Positions 1 to 6,404 of a stretch of 6,982 nt of DNA are shown here, piece after piece. The DNA comes from Peptococcaceae bacterium (GTDB lineage Bacteria; Bacillota; Desulfitobacteriia; Desulfitobacteriales; Syntrophobotulaceae): contig JAAYII010000321.1 in assembly GCA_012523535.1 (NCBI GenBank), positions 1 to 6,982 on the forward strand, given 5' to 3'. Position 1 is the stretch's first letter; every line of letters starts with the position of its first letter. Position numbers and translations under genes: made by a program. The notes under the pieces are model-generated. The model made no database searches, was not told the DNA's origin, and saw nothing but the letters and a program-made list of their open reading frames with translations.

Positions 1-1129
1 AAGGTGGGGGATTTAAATGCACCCATTCCCGAAGCAGACTGTTTAAAGTACTTGTTAAGATGCGACGACTGTTTTGTTCCGCCACAAATTCTACTAAATC
101 CATAATTTTGTTGATTCTCTGCCCTGTTTTAGCCGAAACAAACTGGGTAGGTGCATAATCGACAAAAGCCAGTTCTTCCCTAATTTTTTTTTCAAACTTA
201 TTGATAGTTTTGTCATCTTTTTCTATTAAATCCCATTTATTTATTATTAATATTATACCCTTGCCTTTTTCATGCGCATAACCCACAATCCTTTTGTCCT
301 GGTCGGTAACACCTTCGGTGGCATCAAGCACCATTAGGACAACATCGCTACGCTCAATAGCCCTAAAGGAACGTATTACACTGTAACTTTCGGTAACTTC
401 GGAAATTTTTTTCTTTCTTCTTATTCCGGCTGTATCAATTAAAATATATTGTCTATTTTCGTAGGTAAACGGAGTATCAACAGCATCCCTGGTTGTACCC
501 GGAATATCGCTGACAATTACCCGTTCCTCCCCCAATAATTTATTGACTATTGAAGATTTTCCTACATTTGGCCTGCCAATAACGGCAATTTTTATAATAT
601 CGGGATCAATTTCTTCTTGCGGCTCATCCGGGAAATGAGAGATAATGGCATCCAACAAATCCCCGATATTCATACCATGTACAGCGGATACCGGAATCGG
701 ATCTCTATATCCTAAGGACAGATACTCGTGTGCTTCGCTTTCAAAACTGTCAAAATGCTCGATTTTATTGACAACCAAAATAACTGGTTTACCGGCCTGT
801 CGCAAATACCTGGCAATCATTTCGTCATCTGGGGTAACCCTGGTTTTTCCGTCCACTAAAAATAATACCACATCCGCTTCTTCCACGGCTATTTCAGCCT
901 GCTGCTTCATCTGGGAGGACAATGGAGTCGTTTTGTCTTTAAATTCAATCCCGCCAGTATCGATTAAGGTAAATTTTTTTCCTTGCCATTCAGCATCAAA
1001 ATATAACCTATCCCGCGTGATCCCGGGAGTATTCTCCACTATAGCCACCATACCGCCGACTATTCTATTGAAAAGAGTCGATTTACCAACATTGGGACGT
1101 CCCACTATAGCTACTAACGGTTTACTCAC
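1..1129 (-). CDS. der: Ribosome biogenesis double GTPase Der (EngA), 3' end cut by window
   Basis: Der is a cytoplasmic tandem-domain GTPase needed for 50S ribosomal subunit maturation. I translated the minus strand by hand and found 376 uninterrupted codons. G domain 1 has GRPNVGKS at residues 10-17, the TPGITRDR switch region at 34-41 and DTGG at 57-60. Its G4 motif is NKIE at 121-124 instead of NKxD. G domain 2 has GRPNVGKS at 185-192, IPGTTRD at 209-215, DTAG at 232-235 and a normal NKWD at 297-300. The start of the C-terminal KH-like domain follows, ending in the family's NPPP stretch at the window edge. Family members are about 440 residues, so roughly 60-65 are missing. The start is GTG at 1129-1127, directly after the TAA of the DUF512 gene (TAAGTG), with a G-rich ribosome site about 8 bases upstream, which suggests coupled translation. 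MSKPLVAIVG matches the usual N-terminus. Identity is very secure. Confidence 0.97.
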   Translation of the reverse strand, partial: MSKPLVAIVGRPNVGKSTLFNRIVGGMVAIVENTPGITRDRLYFDAEWQGKKFTLIDTGGIEFKDKTTPLSSQMKQQAEIAVEEADVVLFLVDGKTRVTPDDEMIARYLRQAGKPVILVVNKIEHFDSFESEAHEYLSLGYRDPIPVSAVHGMNIGDLLDAIISHFPDEPQEEIDPDIIKIAVIGRPNVGKSSIVNKLLGEERVIVSDIPGTTRDAVDTPFTYENRQYILIDTAGIRRKKKISEVTESYSVIRSFRAIERSDVVLMVLDATEGVTDQDKRIVGYAHEKGKGIILIINKWDLIEKDDKTINKFEKKIREELAFVDYAPTQFVSAKTGQRINKIMDLVEFVAEQNSRRILTSTLNSLLREWVHLNPPP

Positions 1130-1492
1130 TTATGCTACACCCCCGATCCGCTTTCTTAAAACTCCTTCCAGGAATGCTTTCCCGTTGTTTTCTACAATTA
1201 TTGCTTGACCGTTAATTTTCCGAGCCAACCAATCTACACTGTAACCGTCCAAAAAAACATCTTCATCGGCTTTTAGCATTACCTTCGGGATTAAAAAATA
1301 ATCCCCTTCTAAATCATTAATCTGAGCAGCTATGTCCCGCGCAGTTAAAAGCCCGGCCACGGTTATTTGAGGACCGAAAAATCTATTGACAATGGGATGG
1401 ACTGTAATATTTATGCCAGTGATTTCTTTTAATTGATTGCATAGCTTTTGAAAAAAATCAGCTGCCTGGACACCGGTTACGAGATGAACCAT
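1130..1492 (-). CDS. C-terminal DUF512 fragment, probably not separately translated
   Basis: From the first in-frame ATG after the nonsense codon this stretch encodes 120 residues of the DUF512 C-terminal region, including VTGVQAA, NRFFGPQITVAGLLT, LIPKVMLK and VFLDGYSVDW. It is in the same frame as the upstream half. The ATG has no Shine-Dalgarno in front of it, and in intact relatives this position is internal. I therefore read it as the severed tail of the gene at 1130-2455 rather than an independent gene. Gene callers that split at the TAA will list it as a small hypothetical protein. Confidence 0.35.
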   Translation of the reverse strand: MVHLVTGVQAADFFQKLCNQLKEITGINITVHPIVNRFFGPQITVAGLLTARDIAAQINDLEGDYFLIPKVMLKADEDVFLDGYSVDWLARKINGQAIIVENNGKAFLEGVLRKRIGGVA

Positions 1493-1636
1493 TCTTTTTT
1501 CATGTATAGCTCGAGGAAGAAAAGAAAGGTGTGACTCAACCTCCTCCTTGAATTTAACGGTTAATCCAATCCCGTTCTCTAATTGGGAGAAATCATCATA
1601 CTCATCTATCGGCGGGAAATCTCGACCGCTTAAGAA

Positions 1637-1639
1637 TTA
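1637..1639 (-). other. In-frame premature stop codon (TAA) in the DUF512 gene
   Basis: The minus-strand codons read GAT GAG TTT TAA TTC TTA AGC GGT, giving DEF-stop-FLSG. Family members typically have a tyrosine here (DEFYLLAG-like), so a single change of TAT or TAC to TAA explains it. The frame before and after is identical, and the codons from 1636 down to 1493 contain no other stop and no ATG, GTG or TTG. TAA ends cmk, plsC and this same gene elsewhere in the window, which argues against TAA being reassigned. It is not TGA or TAG, so selenocysteine and pyrrolysine insertion do not apply. Confidence 0.85.
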
Positions 1640-2455
1640 AAACTCATCTGAAAAATAGACTAAATTTCTACCGGTCCGAGTTCGAAAACTTTTTTGCCAG
1701 GCTATGCCTAGATCCAATATTTGAGCCGCTTCTTTGGGGCTAACCGTTCGTAATTTGGGCAGGCCAGCCCTGAATTTGGTCAACCCTACCGGTACTACCC
1801 CTATAGACTGAACCGCAGGATATAATTGAGCCAGCTCCTGCACTGTCTCTTCCAATACTTTCCCGTCATTATATCCCGGAACCAAAACAATCTGGGTATG
1901 GAGTGTTATCCTCGCTTCCGCTAGCATTCGGATTTGTTCCGGAAGATTTCCTGCCTTTGGGTTCCCCATTAATTGGGCCCGCACGGCACTGTCACAAGCG
2001 TGAACCGAGATATAAAGAGGGCTGATATGAAGAGTTTTGATTCGTTCAATATCTTGAGGCCGAAGGTTTGTGAGGGTTATATAGCTTCCCTGGGTTAAAG
2101 AAAGTCTATAATCATCATCCCAGTCATAAAGTGAGTCTCTCATCCCCGGCGGTAACTGGCTGATAAAACAAAAAATACAATTATTGGCACATTTTTTCAA
2201 TCCTTCTGTTCCGATAGCATCAATTTCAATCCCCAGAAATTCCCCGGGTTCTTTTTCGATTTTAAGTTCCCAAACCTCCTGATTTTGTTTTTCAATCAGC
2301 AGAGTAAACTCATTGTCGGCCGTGTGATACTGTAAATCTAAAATATCGTTAACCGGGCAACCATTTACTGCCAGAACAATATCTCCGGCTTCTATGTCCA
2401 TCTCTGCAGCAATGCTGTGTTCCAATACTATGCTCACAATCAAACCTTTTCTCAA
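1637..2455 (-). CDS. N-terminal part of the DUF512 radical SAM protein, as it would be translated
   Basis: If the internal TAA is real and not read through, ribosomes starting at the TTG make a 272-residue protein ending SDEF. It would keep the PDZ-like domain (IEAGDIVLAVNG around 21-32), the three-cysteine cluster motif at 89-96, GSYITLTN at 123-130, the SVHAC element at 150-154 and LVPGYND at 191-197. It would lack most of the DUF512 region. All the iron-sulfur and probable SAM-binding elements are therefore present, but whether the fragment folds or works is unknown. Cys154 sits where relatives usually have Thr in SVHAT, which is a minor oddity. This entry describes the probable product of the broken gene listed at 1130-2455, not a separate gene. 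Confidence 0.6.
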   Translation of the reverse strand: MRKGLIVSIVLEHSIAAEMDIEAGDIVLAVNGCPVNDILDLQYHTADNEFTLLIEKQNQEVWELKIEKEPGEFLGIEIDAIGTEGLKKCANNCIFCFISQLPPGMRDSLYDWDDDYRLSLTQGSYITLTNLRPQDIERIKTLHISPLYISVHACDSAVRAQLMGNPKAGNLPEQIRMLAEARITLHTQIVLVPGYNDGKVLEETVQELAQLYPAVQSIGVVPVGLTKFRAGLPKLRTVSPKEAAQILDLGIAWQKSFRTRTGRNLVYFSDEF

Positions 2456-3612
2456 GATACACTCATCCCTCGACTTTTAAACTTATATTCGCTATAGCTG
2501 GTTATTCTGTTTTCCGCAGTTGTTTTGCGATATCTGGAAACATTTAAAAGTATACCAATTTCAACCATAGTTATAAGTAAAGAACTACCTCCGTAAGAAA
2601 TAAGAGGCAGGGTAATACCAGTTACCGGCAGCAAACCTGTTACCACACAAAGATTAACTGCGGTCTGAACCGCGAGCATAGTTGTGATTCCAAAAGCCAA
2701 TAGCCTGCCAAAACTATCCGGGCATTGCCTGGAAATTATGTAGCCCCTGCTGATTAACACTGCAAAACCTACTAAAACAATGCAAGTACCAAAAAAACCA
2801 AATTCCTGGCCGATAACGGCATAGATGGTATCGGTATAGTTTTCCGGAAGTGAGCCGTAAGCTGCACTGCGGCCAATACCAATACCGAACAGTCCGCCGG
2901 AACCAAAAGCAATTTGAGCATTTACACTTTGCCAACCGTAAGTGGTGGCATATTCCCAAGGGTAAAGCCATCCTAAGATTCTATTCCATTGATATGCCTC
3001 ATGACGGATAAGATAAAAACAGATGGCTCCCAAAACCGGTGCTGCCGTCAAAAAATATAGTATGTTAAGCTCAGTCATTAAAAGCATTGCCCCGCCAGCC
3101 AGCGCAATAACAACAGTAGTGCCTAAATCCGGCTGTTTGTAGACCAAAACCATAATAACCCCCATAACAAACAGCGGGAACAAAGCATCGGTAAGTTTCT
3201 TAACTGGATAACGAGATAAAATATAGGCCAAAAAAAGAACTAGGGCAAGTTTGGCAATTTCTGAAGGCTGTATGGAAAGTCCCATTATCTCCAACCATCT
3301 GGTTGAACCTTTTTCAGTAACGGCAAGATCGCTGTATCTAAGCAATAATAACAGGACAATACTTATCAAAACCCCTAAACCGGAAACTTTTTTCCAATAT
3401 TTGTATGGAACAAGAAAAGTGACAAAAGCGGCAATACTACCTATTAATGCCCATCTCAATTGTTTAAAAAACAAATAAAAAGAATTGTTTGTTTGCTTAA
3501 AAGAAAACAAAGAACTCGCGCTCAAAACCATGATAAGTCCAATAGCCAACAAAAATACGGCGGCAAACAACAGTATTAGATCAGGCTTTCCCGGTTTAGT
3601 TTTCTGAGCCAT
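2452..3612 (-). CDS. ftsW: SEDS-family peptidoglycan glycosyltransferase (FtsW/SpoVE/RodA type)
   Basis: This 386-residue polytopic membrane protein matches the usual SEDS length (about 370-420). SEDS proteins polymerise lipid II into glycan strands, working with a class B penicillin-binding protein at the septum (FtsW, SpoVE) or side wall (RodA). Visible signatures are GSTRW at 102-106 and QPSEIAKLAL at 115-124 before a membrane helix, QPDLGT at 160-165, the large extracytoplasmic loop ending PENYTDTIYAVIGQEFG (256-272), with Asp261 at the position of the proposed catalytic aspartate, and TGITLPLISYGGSSLL at 331-346. About ten hydrophobic segments can be picked out, the first at about 12-32. 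The start is ATG at 3612 with AGGGGG 11 bases upstream. The stop is TGA, overlapping the TTG start of the DUF512 gene. No class B PBP lies in the window, so FtsW, SpoVE and RodA roles cannot be separated; the symbol is the best generic choice. Confidence 0.88.
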   Translation of the reverse strand: MAQKTKPGKPDLILLFAAVFLLAIGLIMVLSASSLFSFKQTNNSFYLFFKQLRWALIGSIAAFVTFLVPYKYWKKVSGLGVLISIVLLLLLRYSDLAVTEKGSTRWLEIMGLSIQPSEIAKLALVLFLAYILSRYPVKKLTDALFPLFVMGVIMVLVYKQPDLGTTVVIALAGGAMLLMTELNILYFLTAAPVLGAICFYLIRHEAYQWNRILGWLYPWEYATTYGWQSVNAQIAFGSGGLFGIGIGRSAAYGSLPENYTDTIYAVIGQEFGFFGTCIVLVGFAVLISRGYIISRQCPDSFGRLLAFGITTMLAVQTAVNLCVVTGLLPVTGITLPLISYGGSSLLITMVEIGILLNVSRYRKTTAENRITSYSEYKFKSRGMSVS

Positions 3613-3652
3613 ATCTCAATTAGCCCCCTGCCAATAATATTACTTTATGAGA

Positions 3653-3683
3653 AATGACTTCTTGCTCAAAGCAAGAAGTCATT
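3653..3683 (-). terminator. 13-bp hairpin between ispH-rpsA and the SEDS gene, terminator-like
   Basis: An uninterrupted 13-bp inverted repeat (3653-3665 pairs with 3671-3683, 5-base loop at 3666-3670) lies 22 bases after the TAG of ispH-rpsA on the transcribed strand. On the minus strand the stem is followed by TTTCTC-like sequence, only a weak U-tract. On the plus strand no T-run follows, and no plus gene needs ending. The position and stem fit an intrinsic terminator of the upstream operon, but the poor U-tract means it may be leaky, an attenuator or an mRNA 3'-end stabiliser. Confidence 0.6.
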
Positions 3684-3705
3684 AAAGGGCTGATTCTTAT
3701 TGTTA

Positions 3706-5739
3706 CTATTTGTCTTGCTCAATGTTGCCAATTGCGTCACCAATAGTTATTTTTATATCCTCCGGTTGGTTCAACATCGCTTCCTGGTCGCTTGCTTTCT
3801 GGGCATCGGCTATCATTTCTCTGATACTGAGACTAATTCTTTTTTCCTCTGGTTTGCATTCAATAACTTTAGCACTGATCATCTCTCCAACCTTAACTAC
3901 ATCCTCCACTTTGGCCACCCGTCGGTCGGCAAGTTGGGAGATATGGATCAGACCGTCTACAGCATCCTCGAGTTGGACAAAGGCGCCAAAGGGTGCAATT
4001 CTTACTACTTTGCCCTGAATAATCGACCCTACAGGGTACTTTTGCTCCACATTTGACCATGGATCGGGCTTCAGCTGTTTAAGTCCTAAAGAGATTCTCC
4101 CTTTGTCCCTATCGACTTTGAGAACCTGCAACTCAACCTCATCATTGACCTTTACAACTTCTGAGGGATGATTAATTCTGGAAAAGGCCATATCAGATAT
4201 ATGAAGTAAACCGTCAATTCCGCCAAGATCAACAAAAGCCCCAAAATCAGTCAAGCGACGCACAATACCCTTAACTACATCTCCTTCTTGCAAGCTAGCC
4301 AATAGCTGTTCTCGTTTTTCAGCTTGTTCTTCTTCCAATATAACTTTTTGTGATAAGATCAATTTTCTTTTAGCAGGATTATATTCTATTACCCTAAGCC
4401 TTAATGTTTGGCCTAGATATTTGTTTAAATCCCCTGCATAGCCGATTTCAATCTGGGAGGCGGGTATAAAGCCTCTCATGCCCAGATCAACCAACAATCC
4501 TCCCTTGGTTACTTCCGTTACTTTGGCCTGAATTTCTTCTTTGCTTTCAGCCAAGGCAGCCAAGCGTTCCCTGGCTTCATACTCAGCAACCTTTTTACGA
4601 GAAAGTACAGTATATCCTTCGTTGTTCTCAACCCTGGTTACCATTGCTGAAATCTTATCGCCAATTTTTACAGCCTCGTTGAGATTCAATATTTGAGTAG
4701 CAGTTAATTCTTCCCGCGGAATAACCCCTTCGGACTTCCAGCCTATATCCACAAATACTTCATCCTCGGTTATTTTGACCACGGTCCCATTAACTATGGC
4801 TCCCCCATAAATTGAAGGCAATTCATGTTCAAAATTTTCCATGGTATTAACGTCATCTTCTTTTCTTACTTCAGGTGTTTCCTCGACAAGTGCTTCATTT
4901 GCCTTCTCTAAAATTTCCGACATTTTTGTGTAAACCTCCTCAATAATCCAATCCGGTGTGGAAGCCCCTGCAGTAAGACCGATACAGTTGGCATCTTTAA
5001 ACCAGATTTCTTGTATTTCAGCCGCAGTTTCAATTAAATAAGTTGGTGTTTTTTGACTACAGATGGCAGCTAGCTTTCTTGTATTGGAACTGCTGCGTCC
5101 TCCTGCCACTATCATAACGTCAACTTTTTCTGCCAAAGCTTGAGCTGCTGCCTGGCGTTCTTCTGTAGCTTTACATATAGTATTATGGACAATTAGATTG
5201 TCCGTATGCTTTCTTAACTCCTCAACAATCTCGGAAAAAGTCCCAGGATGCTGAGTAGTTTGGGCTAATACAGCCATACTGGGTATGTAAGGCAATTCCT
5301 TTGCTTGTTCTATGGTGTTAATAGCTAAGGAATTCTCACCGGCCCAGCCAAGAATACCTTTAACTTCAGGATGATCTTTGTCCCCCACCACAATAACAAC
5401 ATAATTGTCTTTTGACAGTTCTGCGGCTAATTTTTGTGCTTTTTGTACATAGGGACAAGTTGCATCAATCAGTTTAATATTTCTTTTTTGCGATTCTCTA
5501 TAGATTTCCGGAGGTACCCCATGAGATCTGATCACTAATTGCTCTCCATCCGCAATCTCTTCAAGAGAATCTACAGGTTTTATTCCTTTGGACTTGAGAT
5601 AGTCTACTACTTGCTGATTATGAATTAGGGATCCTAGTGTTACAGTTTTACCTTCTAAAACTGCATTTTCTGCCATATCTATTGCTCTCTTGACGCCAAA
5701 ACAAAAACCTGCTTTTTCCGCTTTTATAATTTCCTTTAT
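3706..5739 (-). CDS. ispH-rpsA: Fused IspH (HMBPP reductase) / 30S ribosomal protein S1
   Basis: This is one 677-residue frame. Residues 1 to about 285 are IspH, the [4Fe-4S] enzyme that reduces HMBPP to IPP and DMAPP in the MEP pathway. The cluster cysteines are Cys13 (AGFCFG), Cys95 (ATCPY) and Cys189 (TICKAT). Substrate-site residues are His40 (LIHN), His73 (SHGVPP), His123/Glu125 (DHPEVKG), Thr161/162 (AQTTQ), Ser217-Asn219 (SSSNTR) and Ser260 (AGAST). After an acidic linker come four S1 RNA-binding repeats at about 312-382, 402-466, 485-554 and 570-640, then an acidic tail; the last two carry the classic FGAFV and GL(L/I)HIS motifs. S1 helps bring mRNA to the 30S subunit. This fusion is known in Clostridia. 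The first ATG (5676) would drop Cys13, so translation must begin upstream, but no ATG, GTG or TTG exists there before a stop at 5800-5802. ATA at 5739, 8 bases after AGGAGG, gives a standard-length IspH N-terminus. The stop is TAG. Confidence 0.93.
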   Translation of the reverse strand: MKEIIKAEKAGFCFGVKRAIDMAENAVLEGKTVTLGSLIHNQQVVDYLKSKGIKPVDSLEEIADGEQLVIRSHGVPPEIYRESQKRNIKLIDATCPYVQKAQKLAAELSKDNYVVIVVGDKDHPEVKGILGWAGENSLAINTIEQAKELPYIPSMAVLAQTTQHPGTFSEIVEELRKHTDNLIVHNTICKATEERQAAAQALAEKVDVMIVAGGRSSSNTRKLAAICSQKTPTYLIETAAEIQEIWFKDANCIGLTAGASTPDWIIEEVYTKMSEILEKANEALVEETPEVRKEDDVNTMENFEHELPSIYGGAIVNGTVVKITEDEVFVDIGWKSEGVIPREELTATQILNLNEAVKIGDKISAMVTRVENNEGYTVLSRKKVAEYEARERLAALAESKEEIQAKVTEVTKGGLLVDLGMRGFIPASQIEIGYAGDLNKYLGQTLRLRVIEYNPAKRKLILSQKVILEEEQAEKREQLLASLQEGDVVKGIVRRLTDFGAFVDLGGIDGLLHISDMAFSRINHPSEVVKVNDEVELQVLKVDRDKGRISLGLKQLKPDPWSNVEQKYPVGSIIQGKVVRIAPFGAFVQLEDAVDGLIHISQLADRRVAKVEDVVKVGEMISAKVIECKPEEKRISLSIREMIADAQKASDQEAMLNQPEDIKITIGDAIGNIEQDK

Positions 5740-5746
5740 GATCCCG

Positions 5747-5757
5747 CCCTCCTTCTT
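5747..5757 (-). promoter_or_regulatory. Strong ribosome binding site deciding the ispH-rpsA start
   Basis: The minus strand reads AAGAAGGAGGG at 5757-5747, close to a perfect anti-16S match. The core AGGAGG ends 8 bases before ATA (5739-5737) and 5 bases before ATC (5742-5740). It lies 71 bases upstream of the first ATG (5676-5674), far too distant to serve it. This is the main evidence that the fused gene starts at a non-standard codon, or that the ATA is a misread ATG. Confidence 0.85.
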
Positions 5758-5818
5758 GTGCTTATCAATAATTTCGTCGGGAAATGGAAAATTCCTTCTT
5801 TAGCAGCGAATATGGTAA

Positions 5819-6403
5819 TTATAATTCACTAATCTCCTGCATAATTCTATTGGCTATCCAGGAGCGACGATCCTTAATGTCAGGAGGAACGGCTAATTTA
5901 TCAATATATATAGGTTTGCCGATAATCACTCCCATGGTACCCCTTTTTTGTTTGAGTAAACCGCGGGAACCATAGATTTTTGCCGGCAATACGGGCGCCT
6001 TGCTTTTTTCCATAATGAGTACAACCCCTGTCATAGCTTCCAGTATTTCGCCGGTTTGAGATCTTGTTCCTTCCGGGAATATACCAAGTATATCACCATT
6101 TTTTAAAACAGTAAGCGCTTTTTTTATAGCAGAAATATCACTCTGTCCGCGCCTTACCAGAAAAGCATGCAAACCTTTTATTATTCTTCCCAAAATAGGC
6201 ATATCAAACAATTCTGCTTTACCCATATAGATTATCGGACGAGGTAAAGCACAACCGACGATTACCGGATCCCAAAAGCTTAGATGATTACTGGCTACAA
6301 TAAAAGGCCCTTGTGATGGAACATTTTCCAACCCCTGAACTCGATAACCCTTAATCCTAAGGATAAATGAACAAACATGCTTGGAAAATGAATAAAAATC
6401 CAC
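5819..6403 (-). CDS. plsC: 1-acyl-sn-glycerol-3-phosphate acyltransferase (PlsC family)
   Basis: This membrane-associated acyltransferase family converts lysophosphatidic acid to phosphatidic acid, the precursor of membrane phospholipids. The HX4D catalytic motif is NHLSFWD, residues 39-45 counting from this start. FPEGTRS follows at 109-115 and binds the acyl-acceptor phosphate. VRRG at 83-86 and the PVLPAKIYGS segment at 137-146 also match the family. The length is 194 residues, typical of short Firmicutes PlsC. I chose GTG at 6403-6401: it gives MDFYSFSK, like the usual FY.F.R beginning, it begins 1 base after the cmk TAA, and it has AGGTGAG 7 bases upstream. A GTG at 6415 in the same frame would add four residues and overlap cmk by 11 bases, but has no ribosome site. 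The stop is TAA at 5821-5819. Other acyl-acceptors cannot be excluded for this family. Confidence 0.9.
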   Translation of the reverse strand: MDFYSFSKHVCSFILRIKGYRVQGLENVPSQGPFIVASNHLSFWDPVIVGCALPRPIIYMGKAELFDMPILGRIIKGLHAFLVRRGQSDISAIKKALTVLKNGDILGIFPEGTRSQTGEILEAMTGVVLIMEKSKAPVLPAKIYGSRGLLKQKRGTMGVIIGKPIYIDKLAVPPDIKDRRSWIANRIMQEISEL

Positions 6404-6404
6404 C

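Larger units (their letters stand above)
1130..2455 (-). pseudogene. PDZ / radical SAM / DUF512 family protein, interrupted by an in-frame TAA
   Basis: The full frame spans 441 codons plus a terminal TAA, the usual size for this family, but codon 273 (1639-1637) is TAA. Before it lie a PDZ-like domain (about 1-70) and a radical SAM core with CxxxCxxC cysteines at 89, 93 and 96. After it the same frame continues with FLSGRDFPP, a QLENG element, a VTGVQAA segment, NRFFGP, TVAGLLT-like and LIPKVMLK/FLDG motifs, all typical of the DUF512 C-terminal half. Nothing else is damaged: there are no indels and the downstream motifs remain clear, so the lesion is recent or is a sequence error. Intact family members in Firmicutes and cyanobacteria are presumed iron-sulfur enzymes of unknown reaction, often encoded next to der, as here. 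The start is TTG at 2455, overlapping the SEDS stop as TTGA, with GAGGG about 11 bases upstream. A TAA stop lies in frame just upstream at about 2477-2479, and no ATG or GTG lies between it and the TTG. Confidence 0.82.

Noticed and set aside
645..1208. 187-codon open frame on the plus strand opposite der
   Set aside because: It is antisense to a fully conserved Der GTPase, its translation shows no recognisable domain, and it has no operon context.
1130..2455. TAA recoded as an amino acid in this organism
   Set aside because: TAA ends cmk, plsC and the DUF512 gene itself in this window, so reassignment would run those proteins on into unrelated sequence.
2714..2971. 85-codon minus-strand frame inside the SEDS gene
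   Set aside because: It lies out of frame within a clearly conserved membrane protein; its Trp/Phe/Arg-rich translation is typical of a frame-shifted reading.
3613..3652. Possible promoter for the SEDS gene (TAATAT or TAAAGT as a -10)
   Set aside because: No matching -35 lies at 16-18 bases apart from a poor TTGAGC inside the hairpin; AT-rich sequence alone is not enough.
3700..4056. Plus-strand open frames opposite the S1 repeats (3700-4056 and 3710-4018)
   Set aside because: They are antisense shadows of the conserved S1 repeats; two overlapping frames in the same stretch and no ribosome site support chance.
5740..5818. Possible promoter, riboswitch or small gene between plsC and ispH-rpsA
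   Set aside because: The 79 bases show only the strong ribosome site and no clear -35/-10 pair or stable fold. The ispH frame is open back to 5799 but has no standard start codon, so no small gene is supported.
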